Translations under genes and position numbers: made by a program | Source of the DNA: Rhodocyclales bacterium GT-UBC | Lineage (GTDB): Bacteria; Pseudomonadota; Gammaproteobacteria; Burkholderiales; Rhodocyclaceae | Assembly: GCA_003583745.1 (NCBI GenBank) | Contig: QXPY01000003.1 | Location: forward strand, 108,052 to 172,051 | Direction: 5' to 3' | DNA: 64,000 nt | The notes under the pieces: generated by a model | The model's database searches: none | What the model was told of the DNA's origin: nothing | What the model saw: only the letters and a program-made list of their open reading frames with translations | Part shown: piece after piece, positions 56,101-64,000 of the stretch | How the letters are laid out: the number at the start of each line of letters is the position of its first letter | Position numbering within the stretch: position 1 is the stretch's first letter

Positions 56101-57507
56101 TTGCGGATCGAGACTGACGATGCCGACTGCCGCATTATCGAAAATGGCACGAAAAAAAGCTTCGCGCTTTTGCAGGATGGCCTGGTTCTGGCGCAGGGCC
56201 TGGGTGCGGGTGGTGACTTTCAGTTCCAGTTCGGCGTTGGCCTCCTCCAGCGCCTTCTGCGCCCCTTGCAGGTGTCGGCGCATGCCTTCGAGCGAGGCGG
56301 CGAGCTGGGTGATTTCGCGCCAGCGGGCATCGGTACTGACTGGCTGGTCGAGTTCCAGGCGGCCGATGCGTTCGCTTTCATCGGCCAGGGCATCGAGTGG
56401 CTGGCCAAAGCGCTGTGCCAGGCGGATCGCAACGATCAGGCCGAGTGCCAGGCAGGAGAGGGTGATCAGCACCAGCAGCAGGAGATCGAGGCGGCTGACC
56501 GGGACGAAATCTCGCTCCGGGGCAAAAATGCTCAGCCAGATTTTGCGGTCGCCGTTATCCATCGGATGGAAGAGGCTGAACCATTGCTCCCCGCCGGCCA
56601 GGTGGAAACTGTCGATCCGGTTTTCCGTCCGGTTGTTGGCCAGCCAACTGCGGTAAGCACCGTCGAGCTCGGCCAGACCGAGTTCGGCCGGGGTCTTCAG
56701 CAGGGCTTGGCGGATTGCCGCCCGATCATTAAAGCGGGGGTCCTGCGGAGGGGAAAGCAGTTTGCCATCGCTACTCAACAACGCCGCCTTGCCGTGGCCG
56801 ATGCCGAGGTGCGAGGTGTAGTCGGCAATGTCGCTGAGCTTGACGTCATGGCCGATGACGTAGGTAGAGCCGTCGTTCCCCTGCCATTTCATCGCTGCGG
56901 TAATGCCGGCTTCCTGGGCTGTAAAGAAAACATAAGGTTCGGTCCAAAAAACCTTGCGGTTGTCGTCGAGCGCCATGGCGCCCTTGAACCAGGGCCGGGT
57001 ACGGGCGTCGTAATCGCGGTTCTTGATCTCGACCTGCTCGATCTCGCGTGCCGGCGACCAGGTGATCCAGTAGGTTTGCTGCCCGAAACGGTCGGGATCG
57101 CTGATCCGGTTGATCCAGCGACCGTCGTCGCTGTGCATGAGCAGGATTTCGCGGCCCGACTCATGCGCGAAGATGACCGAGGCGATTTCACCATGGTTGG
57201 CGATGATGGGGAAAAAGAACTCGTTGAAGCGCAGCAACTGCGACTGGTCGAGTCCGCCGTTCATGCCCCAGCTCTGGCTGCTGTGCAGGGTGGCTTCGAC
57301 GCTTTTGAACAGACGGCCGAGGCGTGCTTCCAACTGCTCAGACATCAGGCGCATCTGGGATTCGGCCAGACGGTCGATGGTCGGGCGGCCAATCAAGAAG
57401 TAGAAGCTGAGGGTAAAGGCGGCCAGTGCAAAGAGAATCAGCCAGCCAATACGCAGGATCAGGCTATTGGCGAATCCCTGTTTTCTGAACGAAACCGCAC
57501 CGAACAA
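53182..57507 (-). CDS. Membrane hybrid histidine kinase (dCache-HAMP-PAS-PAS-HisKA-HATPase-REC-REC-HPt)
   Basis: 1441 residues from a TTG start with GGGAG 6 bp upstream. TM 1 ~18-40, a ~300-residue periplasmic sensor of dCache type (~45-335) with [20 protein letters not shown] and ARTRPWF, TM 2 ~340-362, HAMP ~363-415, coiled coil, PAS 1 ~447-565, PAS 2 ~573-695, HisKA with H716 (SHEIRTPMN), HATPase to ~932, REC 1 (D1006), REC 2 (D1147) and HPt (H1287, LAHTLRGL). A full phosphorelay in one chain, probably driving the overlapping HD-GYP regulator. A periplasmic ligand, such as an amino or carboxylic acid, is expected for this sensor type. Confidence 0.93.
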   Translation of the reverse strand: MFGAVSFRKQGFANSLILRIGWLILFALAAFTLSFYFLIGRPTIDRLAESQMRLMSEQLEARLGRLFKSVEATLHSSQSWGMNGGLDQSQLLRFNEFFFPIIANHGEIASVIFAHESGREILLMHSDDGRWINRISDPDRFGQQTYWITWSPAREIEQVEIKNRDYDARTRPWFKGAMALDDNRKVFWTEPYVFFTAQEAGITAAMKWQGNDGSTYVIGHDVKLSDIADYTSHLGIGHGKAALLSSDGKLLSPPQDPRFNDRAAIRQALLKTPAELGLAELDGAYRSWLANNRTENRIDSFHLAGGEQWFSLFHPMDNGDRKIWLSIFAPERDFVPVSRLDLLLLVLITLSCLALGLIVAIRLAQRFGQPLDALADESERIGRLELDQPVSTDARWREITQLAASLEGMRRHLQGAQKALEEANAELELKVTTRTQALRQNQAILQKREAFFRAIFDNAAVGIVSLDPQFKPTLVNRAFANLTGYSIEHLLKHPETRFLSSEEFNRMRQALLAIAGGSSKGLRSEFQFTSRSGELHWGDVQIAPVRNDNEELDSLLVTVLDVTDRHEIERELIRQFSFLQALLDTIPNPIFYKGPHTRFLGCNRAYEAFFGIDRGDFIGKRVVDLEYLPLADRQAYQAEDEKIIAECGRISREVPMRAADGEVHDTLYSVTGFQTTDGEAGGLIGVIVDITPLKTAERQAEAAAAAKADFLANMSHEIRTPMNAIIGMTHLALQTELTPRQQNYLSKVDGAAKGLLGIINDILDLSKIEAGKMHVERTPFELEACLQNLANVCQLKAREQGLELLFDVAPEVPATLLGDPLRLGQVLLNLVGNAIKFTEHGEVKLAIRLHAQRDDEYELRFEISDTGVGMSPEQQQQLFTAFTQGDSSTTRKYGGTGLGLSISKRIVEMMQGEIGVRSEPGVGSCFHFTARFGKAETTGEAPRRLGIPEHLPTLIVDDSAGAREIFLHMLQTLGLYAQAVDGGPSASVEMARANAAGQPYGLLVIDWQMPGMDGIETLRHLHAAGLMQAAPKIIMTTAFDQEELRQNLGELSIGGILGKPATPSTLFDCIVETMRPNLASRFAPSAPPTGSFDFAGYRVLLVEDNEVNRELAVEILAEVGFSVAQARDGEQAVACVQADKYDLVLMDCHMPVMDGYEATRIIRGLPGCSKLPIIAMTANALAADRENCLLAGMDDHIPKPINVPQLYATLARWLNIKTEPVAPTPLPAADGSGKQLNETAAIQRLGGKPEFYSRLLGRFRDNQQHFVRDFHAAHNAGDEAQMIRLAHTLRGLAGNIGAERLSEAAGKLESQVKQDGHNAPVELSRLIDQVSAELEAALALVGTKLAKPGSDPALGPGDESGDRTGKLCQLAQLLDNDDALASRLFDELRPWLSQVAASQSVEQLTREIADYAYEDAAKTLHEIADQLSIALNPAENRSPHA

Positions 57508-57634
57508 AACAATCTCCCTGGCCAGCGGCCGGTTTGCTTCTCCAGAATCAGATGAGTTGTCTGTCTTGTGCCGACAGTTTTCATTCAGGATATACGACTT
57601 GCTTGTAGGCCTGTCAAGGCAAGGCCGGCAAGGC

Positions 57635-58672
57635 TCAGGGGACGATTTCGATGGCTGGCGGCTGGCCGATGAATTCGAGGCGGCGGTGCAGGGCGGCGGT
57701 GACGAAAATCCGGTCGTTGCTGTCTACGCGGAGGACTTGCGCGATGCCCATTTGTGCCGCCATGTCGCGCCAGCCGGCGGCACCGGCGATGAAGATCGGC
57801 TTCGAGCTGGCATCGGATAACGTGCCAGCCTTGGAGCCTGCCGGGATGAGCACGGTGACGGCCTGCGTGTGGTCGGCCGGGTAGCCGCTACGCGGGTCGA
57901 GCAGGTGGGGGTAGCGCTTGCCGTTGACCTCGAAGAAGCGCTGGTAGTCGCCTGAGGTACCGATCGCTTCGCCATCTTCCAGCGAAACGGTGGCCATTGG
58001 GCCGGGCTGGCGGGGGTGCTGGATGCCGACCCGCCATTTCTTGCCTTCCTTGCTGCCCAGGGCCATGACATTGCCGCCGATGTTGATCAGCGCATTGTTG
58101 ATGCCCTGGCTGCGCAGGATGGCGGCGGCGCGATCGAGCGCGACGCCTTTCAGGTAGCCGCCGAAATCGAGGGCGACATGACGATTGCGGCTACGGATGC
58201 TGTTGCCGTCGATGACGATATCGGCAATCGACGGCTTTTTCGCCAACCAGGCCTTGATCTCGCCGGGCGGTGGCAATTCGGCCTTGAATTCGTCGGCCTG
58301 GAAGCCCCACAGCTTGATCAGTTCGCCGATGCCCGGGTCGAACAGGTAGTCGCCCTGGCGGCTGAGGGCTTGGGCTTCGCCAACGAAGGCGGCCAGTTCC
58401 GGCGTTACCGTGCGCGGCTTGCCAGCCGCAATGGCCGCGTTGAGCTCAGTCAGTTCGGAGGCTTGCCAGGCATGGTAAGCGCGGTGCAGCCGGTCGAATT
58501 CGCGCAGCACGGCGGCAATCGCCTGTCGGCCCTGTTCCGGCTCGGCACTGACGATCAGGACCTCGACCCGGGTACCGAAAACGTAGGCTTGTTGTTCCTG
58601 CAGTGGCGTACGGCCGCAGCCAGCCAGTACGAACAGCACCAGCAGGATGGGCAGGCTCAGGAAATACCGCAT
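57635..58672 (-). CDS. apbE: FAD:protein FMN transferase (ApbE)
   Basis: 345 residues with a lipobox LAGC (Cys 19), so a membrane-anchored periplasmic lipoprotein. The ApbE pattern is clear: GTRVEVLI at the beginning of the domain, DFGGYLKGVALDRA, INIGGNVMALG and the HLLDPRSGYPA metal-binding stretch. It attaches FMN covalently to threonines in proteins such as NqrB/C, RnfD/G or NosR. The start was placed at the lipoprotein ATG; the long upstream frame is a shadow of gshB. Overlaps gshB by 16 bp. Confidence 0.93.
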   Translation of the reverse strand: MRYFLSLPILLVLFVLAGCGRTPLQEQQAYVFGTRVEVLIVSAEPEQGRQAIAAVLREFDRLHRAYHAWQASELTELNAAIAAGKPRTVTPELAAFVGEAQALSRQGDYLFDPGIGELIKLWGFQADEFKAELPPPGEIKAWLAKKPSIADIVIDGNSIRSRNRHVALDFGGYLKGVALDRAAAILRSQGINNALINIGGNVMALGSKEGKKWRVGIQHPRQPGPMATVSLEDGEAIGTSGDYQRFFEVNGKRYPHLLDPRSGYPADHTQAVTVLIPAGSKAGTLSDASSKPIFIAGAAGWRDMAAQMGIAQVLRVDSNDRIFVTAALHRRLEFIGQPPAIEIVP

Positions 58673-59679
58673 GCGTGTTCGATGGCGGTGATGAAGGCCC
58701 CGGCTGCGTCGAAGCCGGTCTGCTGGCGGATTTCCACCATGCAGGTCGGGCTGGTGACGTTGATTTCGGTGAGGTGGTTGCCGATCACGTCGAGTCCGAC
58801 CAGCATCAGACCGCGCTTGAACAGGATCGGCCCGAGCGTCTCGGCAATTTCCCGGTCGCGTGGCGACAATTCCTGGGCGACGCCGGTGCCGCCGGCCGCC
58901 AGGTTGCCGCGCGTCTCGCCGGCCTTGGGGATGCGCGCCAGGCAGTAGGGAACAGGCTTGCCGGCAATGAGCAGGATGCGTTTGTCGCCCTGGCTGATCT
59001 CGGGCAGGTAGCGCTGCGCCATCACCGTACGTTGTCCTTCGTGGGTCAGCGTTTCGAGAATGACGTTGCGGTTCGGGTCGTTGCGATGGATGCGAAAAAT
59101 CTGGCTGCCGCCCATGCCGTCTAGCGGCTTGAGGATGATGTCGCGCTCTTCGTCGATGAAATGCTGGAGCTGCTGCGTGTCGCGCGAGATCAGCGTGGCC
59201 GGGGCGTATTGTTCGAACTCGGTGATGGCCAGCTTTTCCGAGTGTTCGCGCAGTGCCCGTGGCCGGTTGAAGACGCGGACGCCTTGGGCTTCGGCCCGTT
59301 CGAGCAGCCAGGTGGCGGTGATGTACTCGAAATCGAAGGGCGGGTCCTTGCGCATGATCACGCCATCGAAAGCCTTCAGCGGCAACCATTCACGGCTGAT
59401 TTCGCGATGCCAGTCGTGGTCGTCCGGACGCATGTGCAGGTGCATCGCTTGGCCGAACACCCCGCCGGCGTGGCGGCCGGGTTCGGCGCGCCGCCAGCCG
59501 AGGCTTTGCGCTTCGATGGCATAGACCTCGTGGCCGTGCTTTTCGGCCGCTCGCATCATCGCCACCGAACTGTCCTTCCAGGCTTTCAGGGAGTCGATCG
59601 GGTCGAGCACGAAGGCCAGTTTGAGCGACTGGCTGCTGCCGCCGAGGAGATGCTTTTCGAAATGAAGTTGCTGGGTCAC
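58657..59679 (-). CDS. gshB: Glutathione synthetase
   Basis: 340 residues, ATP-grasp enzyme. The family start KLAFVLDPIDSLKAWKDSSV occurs at residue 19, so the GTG start used here gives an 18-residue extension whose reality is uncertain. ATP-binding LKPLDGMGGSQIFR and the C-terminal DVIGNHLTEINVTSPT metal site are intact. Joins glycine to gamma-glutamylcysteine. Eight bases downstream of gshA and overlapping apbE: a small operon. Confidence 0.96.
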   Translation of the reverse strand: MTQQLHFEKHLLGGSSQSLKLAFVLDPIDSLKAWKDSSVAMMRAAEKHGHEVYAIEAQSLGWRRAEPGRHAGGVFGQAMHLHMRPDDHDWHREISREWLPLKAFDGVIMRKDPPFDFEYITATWLLERAEAQGVRVFNRPRALREHSEKLAITEFEQYAPATLISRDTQQLQHFIDEERDIILKPLDGMGGSQIFRIHRNDPNRNVILETLTHEGQRTVMAQRYLPEISQGDKRILLIAGKPVPYCLARIPKAGETRGNLAAGGTGVAQELSPRDREIAETLGPILFKRGLMLVGLDVIGNHLTEINVTSPTCMVEIRQQTGFDAAGAFITAIEHACGIS

Positions 59680-59687
59680 CGCCGAAC

Positions 59688-60974
59688 TCAGTTGTTTTCC
59701 GGCGCCGTGCGCTCAAGTTCGACGGCGGCGGCCAGGCAGGCCAGACGGCCGACGACGCCGTAGGCGTAGAAGCGATTGGGGGGCGAATCGGGATTGCCGC
59801 AGCGGTAGTCGGGCAGGTTGCAGCCGGTTTCGAAGGCCAGCGGCTCGAAGTGCATGCCCGGTGCGTTGAGGTTTTCGTCCTTGCCGCGCCCGGTATGGAC
59901 GCGATAGAAACCGCCGACGACGTAGCGGTCGATCATGTAGATGACCGGTTCGGCGACTGCCTCGTTGAGGGTTTCGAAGGAGTGCACGCCTTCCTGGATC
60001 AGCACCTCGGAGACTTCCAGGCCTTCCTTGATGACGCTCATCTTGTTGCGCTGCTTGCGGTTGAGGGCGATCACCTCGTCGGCGTCGCGCACCGTCATCA
60101 CGCCCATGCCGTAGGTCCCGGCATCGGCCTTGACCACGACGTAGGGCGTCTCGTCGATGCCGTATTCCTTGTATTTTTCCTTGACGATGTCGAGCACGGC
60201 GGCAACGTTGGCGGCCAGGCATTCCTCGCCTTGGCGCTCATGGAAATTGATGCTGCGACAGACCGAGAAGGCCGGGTTGATGCGCCAGGGATCGATGCCG
60301 ATTTCCTTGGCAAAGTCGTTGGCGACCTGGTCGTAGGCGGCAAAGTGGTTGGATTTGCGACGCACTGCCCAGCCGGCGTGCAAGGGCGGTAGCACGAACT
60401 GTTCGTCGAGATTCTTCAGGATCTCCGGGATGCCGGCCGAGAGATCGTTGTTGAGCAGGATGGCGCAGGGGTCAAAACCCTCGACGCCGAGCCGGTTGCC
60501 CTTGCGGACCAGCGGTTCGAGCAGCAGGCTCTGGCCGTTCGGCAGTTCGATCGGGGTCGGCTGGGTGATTTCCGGGAGCAGCGAGCCGAGGCGGACATTG
60601 AGGCCGGTCAGGCGCAGGATGTCGGCCAGCTGGGCGACGTTCTGCAGGTAGAACTGATTGCGCGTGTGGTTTTCCGGAATCAGCAGCAGGCTGCGGGCTT
60701 CCGGACAGAATTTTTCGATGGCGCTCATCGCCGCCTGGACGCAGAGCGGCAGGAAGGCGGGATTGAGGTTGTTGAAGCCGCCCGGGAACAGGTTGGTGTC
60801 GACCGGGGCCAGCTTGAAGCCGGCGTTGCGCAGGTCGCAGGACGAGTAGAAGGGCGGCGTGTATTCCTGCCATTGGCCGCGCAGCCAGTGTTCGATCTGC
60901 GTGCTGCTGGCAAGGAACTGGCGCTCGAGTTCGAGGAGGGGGCCGGTCAGGGCGGTGGTCAGGTGTGGAACCAT
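59688..60974 (-). CDS. gshA: Glutamate-cysteine ligase (proteobacterial ATP-grasp type)
   Basis: 428 residues. It is not the classic E. coli GshA fold but the type first noted in Acidithiobacillus ferrooxidans (TIGR02049-like), with FYSSCDLRNAGFKLAPVDTN, NLFPGGFNNL and KADAGTYGMGVMTV. This form is common in betaproteobacteria and usually sits next to gshB, as here. It makes gamma-glutamylcysteine, the first and regulated step of glutathione synthesis. Confidence 0.93.
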   Translation of the reverse strand: MVPHLTTALTGPLLELERQFLASSTQIEHWLRGQWQEYTPPFYSSCDLRNAGFKLAPVDTNLFPGGFNNLNPAFLPLCVQAAMSAIEKFCPEARSLLLIPENHTRNQFYLQNVAQLADILRLTGLNVRLGSLLPEITQPTPIELPNGQSLLLEPLVRKGNRLGVEGFDPCAILLNNDLSAGIPEILKNLDEQFVLPPLHAGWAVRRKSNHFAAYDQVANDFAKEIGIDPWRINPAFSVCRSINFHERQGEECLAANVAAVLDIVKEKYKEYGIDETPYVVVKADAGTYGMGVMTVRDADEVIALNRKQRNKMSVIKEGLEVSEVLIQEGVHSFETLNEAVAEPVIYMIDRYVVGGFYRVHTGRGKDENLNAPGMHFEPLAFETGCNLPDYRCGNPDSPPNRFYAYGVVGRLACLAAAVELERTAPENN

Positions 60975-61075
60975 GGTGCTGTCTCGCGATCCGGGGGATT
61001 TTTATTGTGGCCGCAAATCTTACACCGCAGTGCACAAAATTGGGCCGCAGCGTCACGGTCAACCCCTTGAAAACA

Positions 61076-61101
61076 GGTAAAATTCGGGCCTTCGTTTTAC
61101 C
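61076..61101 (+). promoter_or_regulatory. Promoter region of ybiT with a perfect inverted repeat
   Basis: TAAAAT (61078-61083) as a -10-like element lies in one arm of GGTAAAA/TTTTACC (7-bp arms, 12-bp loop). The repeat could be an operator or a leader hairpin. No convincing -35 box. Confidence 0.4.
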
Positions 61102-61136
61102 GCTTGTTTTACGCCAATTCGCAGATCGGAATCGCC

Positions 61137-62771
61137 GTGCTTGTCGCCGCCAATATCACCATGCAGTTCGGGGTCAAACCCCTGTTCGAGAACGTCAATG
61201 TCAAATTCGGCGAGGGCTATCGCTATGGCCTGATCGGCGCCAACGGCGCCGGCAAGTCGACTTTCATGAAAATCCTTTGCGGCGCATTGGAGCCGTCGGC
61301 AGGCAATGTCTCGAAGGATGTGCATGAACGCATGGCCTACCTGAAGCAGGATCAGTTCGCCTACGAAGACATGCGCGTTCTCGACGTCGTGATGATGGGC
61401 CACGAGGAACTGTGGGCAGCGATCCAGGAGCGCGACGCGATCTACGCCAATCCCGAAGCCACTGAAGACGACTACATGAAGGCGGCCGAGCTGGAAGGCA
61501 AGGTGGGCGAATACGACGGTTACACTGCCGAGTCCCGTGCCGGCGAACTGCTGCTCGGCGTCGGTATTCCGACCAGCCAACACAACGGCCCGATGCGGGA
61601 AGTGGCGCCGGGCTGGAAGCTGCGCGTGCTGCTTTGCCAGGCGCTGTTCGCCAACCCGGACATTCTGTTGCTCGACGAACCGACCAACAACCTCGACATC
61701 AATACCATCCGCTGGCTGGAAGACATCCTGAATGCCCGCGAGTCGACGATGATCATCATCTCCCACGATCGTCACTTCCTGAACCAAGTCTGTACCCACA
61801 TGGCCGACCTGGACTACGGCAAGATCACTACCTACGCCGGCAACTACGACGACTTCATGGAGGCGGCGCAGGCTGCCCGCGAGCGTCAGGCTAACGCCAA
61901 TGCCAAGGCCAAGGAACGCATCGCCGAACTGCAGACCTTCGTTCGCCGCTTCTCGGCCAACGCTTCCAAGGCCAAGCAGGCGACCAGCCGCATGAAGCTG
62001 ATCGACAAGCTGAAGCCGGAAGACGTCAAGCCGTCGTCGCGCCAGTATCCGTGGATTCGCTTCGATTACGACGAGAAGGCCAAGCTGCATCGTCAGGCGG
62101 TCGAGATCGAGAATCTCTCCTTCACCTATGAAGGCGGCGAGCGCAAGATTTTCAACAACCTGACGCTGACCATCAACGCTGGCGAGAAGATCGCGGTGAT
62201 TGGTGAAAACGGCGTCGGCAAGACCACCTTCCTCAAGTTGCTGATGGGCGAATTGCAACCGCAGTTCGGCACCGTCAAGTGGGCCGAAAAGGCCAATCCC
62301 GGTTATTACGCCCAGGACCACAGCGCCGAGTTTGCCGGCGAGCAAAGCCTGACCGAGTGGATCGCCGGCTATGCCCGTGCCACCATCGAGGACGGCGGCG
62401 ACCTGGAAACCCTGATTCGCGGCACGCTGGGTCGTCTGCTCTTCTCCGGCGACGAGGTCAAGAAACCGGTTAATGTGATTTCCGGGGGCGAGCAGGGGCG
62501 CATGCTGTTTGGCAAGCTGATGCTGTCGAAACATAACGTGCTGCTCATGGACGAGCCGACCAACCACCTGGATATGGAATCGATCGAAGCGCTCAACAGT
62601 GGCCTGGAGAAATTCCCGGGTACGCTGATCTTCGTCTCGCATGACCGCGAATTCGTTTCCTCGCTGTCCACCCGCGTTTTCGAGGTCAAGGACGATGGCC
62701 GCATCATCGACTACCTCGGCGGCTACGAAGACTACTTGGCTACGTGCGTGTTGGCGGGTGGTGACAAGTAA
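61137..62771 (+). CDS. ybiT: ABC-F family ATPase YbiT
   Basis: 544 residues from a GTG giving [20 protein letters not shown], which aligns with E. coli YbiT; a TTG 11 codons upstream (61104) is an alternative. Two ABC domains with Walker [10 protein letters not shown] and [14 protein letters not shown]-like signatures (APGWKLR in domain 1, ISGGEQGRM in domain 2) and Walker [12 protein letters not shown] and [11 protein letters not shown]. No membrane spans. ABC-F proteins bind the ribosomal E site and relieve stalled translation; YbiT's exact role is less certain. The linker is rich in Lys/Ala, as in the family. Confidence 0.95.
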   Translation: MLVAANITMQFGVKPLFENVNVKFGEGYRYGLIGANGAGKSTFMKILCGALEPSAGNVSKDVHERMAYLKQDQFAYEDMRVLDVVMMGHEELWAAIQERDAIYANPEATEDDYMKAAELEGKVGEYDGYTAESRAGELLLGVGIPTSQHNGPMREVAPGWKLRVLLCQALFANPDILLLDEPTNNLDINTIRWLEDILNARESTMIIISHDRHFLNQVCTHMADLDYGKITTYAGNYDDFMEAAQAARERQANANAKAKERIAELQTFVRRFSANASKAKQATSRMKLIDKLKPEDVKPSSRQYPWIRFDYDEKAKLHRQAVEIENLSFTYEGGERKIFNNLTLTINAGEKIAVIGENGVGKTTFLKLLMGELQPQFGTVKWAEKANPGYYAQDHSAEFAGEQSLTEWIAGYARATIEDGGDLETLIRGTLGRLLFSGDEVKKPVNVISGGEQGRMLFGKLMLSKHNVLLMDEPTNHLDMESIEALNSGLEKFPGTLIFVSHDREFVSSLSTRVFEVKDDGRIIDYLGGYEDYLATCVLAGGDK

Positions 62772-62802
62772 GTACTAAGTTACGCACTGTGGACATGCAA
62801 GA

Positions 62803-62832
62803 AAGGGCGATCTGAAATCGCCCTTCTTTCTT
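62803..62832 (+). terminator. Rho-independent terminator of ybiT
   Basis: AAGGGCGAT, loop CTGAA, ATCGCCCTT, followed by CTTTCTT. A 9-bp stem about 30 bp after the stop codon. Confidence 0.85.
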
Positions 62833-62835
62833 CAT

Positions 62836-64000
62836 AGACCTGTTTTTGCTTTTGTTCGCCAGTCAGCGTGGTTGCGATCTCACCTCGCTTCACACACGGA
62901 CCCGCTGGGTTTGTTCAATAACTGTTGGGCACTTGGATAACTGTACGCACTAGTGAGCGTTTCCAACTTGATTTCCTATTCGATGTAACCGGAATTGCGC
63001 AACATGGACTACTGGTGCATGTCGTGTCGGCTGGTGCGGAGTACGCTCAAATGCTGGGAGCACTCGCGCCTTTTTGCCAAGCGAGCCCTGAAAGCTTCTC
63101 AGTACAAGTTCGTTCAGTCCTGGAGCGTTTTTTAGCTTCACCAATTCCCGCTGCCTGAACTGGTTTTGCCGTACTGACGACGTTGCGACATTGAAAGTTC
63201 GGCCGGGTCCGGCCTGCCAAGGCAGTCGAGGGTCACATTGCGGAACTATTTGGCCTTTAGGCCTGCAGAAGGAAACGGAATCGCTACTGGGGTTGGCTTC
63301 GCTGTCTTGGTGGTCACTACGCACTAGCGCCTGCTACACTGTATGTAAATGGGTTGGGACTACTCGACCGGCGCTGGGCTTCTCGGACTACCAGGAAGCC
63401 CTTCTGCTTTTCAGGTGCGGAATCGCGTTCTGCTGACCACTGAATCGCATCCGACCTGACCGGCTCAAATCGACCCACTCCTGACCTTTGAGGCCTTGGG
63501 GTTCCAACGGCAGGTTTCTGATTTGAGCTGTCGTTCAGCGCTGCCGATCACCGACAGCACCTCGGCCAATCCTGCCGTTGGGCAGTAGTTCGGTATCGGG
63601 CGGCAACCTGGCGGTAAGCAGCCCTTCAGCACCCGACAGCCCTGAATGGCCGCTTCTTATTCCGGTGAACAGCTGCTCCCGACCCTTTGCTGTCCGACAG
63701 TTTTCTCCGAAGCGGTCGTTCGCCGAACGCTCCGTTTTGCATGCCGTTACTCTCCGAAGCGGCCATTGGCGTCCTCAACCAATCGGCCAGAAGCGGTCAC
63801 AGCCTTAACTTGCCGATAGCAGACGTTTAAAAACTCGATTATATGGACGTACCTGTTCCGTTTAATTCTGATTAAATGGAGATAGTGTTTGAGTCAATTC
63901 CGCCGAAACCAACTTGACATGAATAATTCAAGCAAGGCAACGCTCGATAGCGAGTTGTAAGCACCGAATACCACCGGACTACAGCTCCCACAATTGCGCT
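62836..64000. other. Gene-poor terminal region with degenerate repeats
   Basis: No gene that I can support. A 77-codon frame at 62925-63158 (TTG start) has protein-like composition (QLDFLFDVTGIAQHGLLVHV) and could be a fragment of a decayed gene, but it has no ribosome binding site. A hairpin GGGCTTC/GAAGCCC (63376-63401) is a weak terminator. From 63640 a 13-mer GAAGCGGYCRTTS recurs in both orientations. The last ~170 bp are AT-rich and unassigned. Confidence 0.45.
63644..63799. repeat. Short degenerate repeats GAAGCGGYCRTTS
   Basis: Four copies: minus strand at 63644-63656, plus strand at 63709-63721, 63756-63768 and a partial copy at 63790-63799. Spacing is 40-65 bp. Similar motifs have been seen in non-coding repeats of other proteobacteria as far as I recall, but I cannot name the family. 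Confidence 0.55.

Noticed and set aside
63191..63436. 81-codon frame in the terminal region
   Set aside because: Trp/Cys/Ser-rich translation of poor protein character and no ribosome binding site.

Overview
The window looks like a chromosomal origin region of a high-GC betaproteobacterium. The rpmH-rnpA-yidD-yidC-mnmE set is divergent from dnaA-dnaN-gyrB with no recF between dnaN and gyrB, and the protein style (acidithiobacillus-type GshA, DUF4124 protein, XanB2-like chorismatase) points towards Rhodocyclales, for example a Dechloromonas/Azonexus relative. The genus is inference; no rRNA gene is present to settle it.

Layout. 0-6.2 kb: a membrane-anchored AraC regulator, a secreted MORN-repeat/C13 caspase-like protein, a decayed gene, two nearly identical tandem genes for periplasmic Sel1-like proteins, and a 33-residue membrane peptide gene with its own terminator. 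6.2-11.3 kb: a B12-binding radical SAM protein, a small hypothetical, an orphan ABC-2 permease, cutA and dsbD. 11.4-26.6 kb: one tightly overlapping plus-strand operon for an aryl polyene (APE, xanthomonadin-like) pigment: two acyl carrier proteins, two ketosynthases plus a chain-length-factor-like partner, a CoA/ACP ligase, two hot-dog dehydratases, a FabG reductase, an LpxL-like acyltransferase, a LolA-like carrier, an MMPL exporter, two methyltransferases and several accessory genes. 26.6-27.7 kb: DUF4124 and degenerate J-domain proteins. 27.7-36.9 kb: a minus-strand set with an antiporter, family 2 glycosyltransferase, PlsC-like acyltransferase, MipA/OmpV porin-like protein, a chorismatase that would make the hydroxybenzoate starter, a flavin-dependent halogenase-like enzyme, a BamE-like lipoprotein, a second B12 radical SAM enzyme and a TauE/SafE permease. 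Much of this looks like the second half of the pigment locus.

36.9-46.4 kb is the replication origin neighbourhood. Three separate stretches carry perfect or near-perfect DnaA boxes (after mnmE, rpmH-dnaA, dnaA-dnaN), the dnaA leader holds a terminator-like hairpin, rnpA contains a perfect 13-bp inverted repeat, and a 15/16 match to parS overlaps the gyrB ribosome binding region. 46.4-57.5 kb is a signalling block: a FIST sensor protein, a soluble hybrid kinase, dtd, a sirtuin, an HD-GYP response regulator and a 1441-residue membrane hybrid kinase. 57.6-62.8 kb has apbE, gshB, gshA (glutathione synthesis) and the ABC-F protein YbiT. The last 1.2 kb has no convincing gene and carries short degenerate repeats.

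Pathway model (inference): the chorismatase supplies a hydroxybenzoate, the ligase loads it on an ACP, the ketosynthases, reductase and dehydratases extend it to a conjugated polyene, and acyltransferases, LolA-like, MMPL and outer-membrane proteins place the product in the outer membrane. The halogenase-like enzyme, methyltransferases and B12 radical SAM enzyme are candidate tailoring steps.
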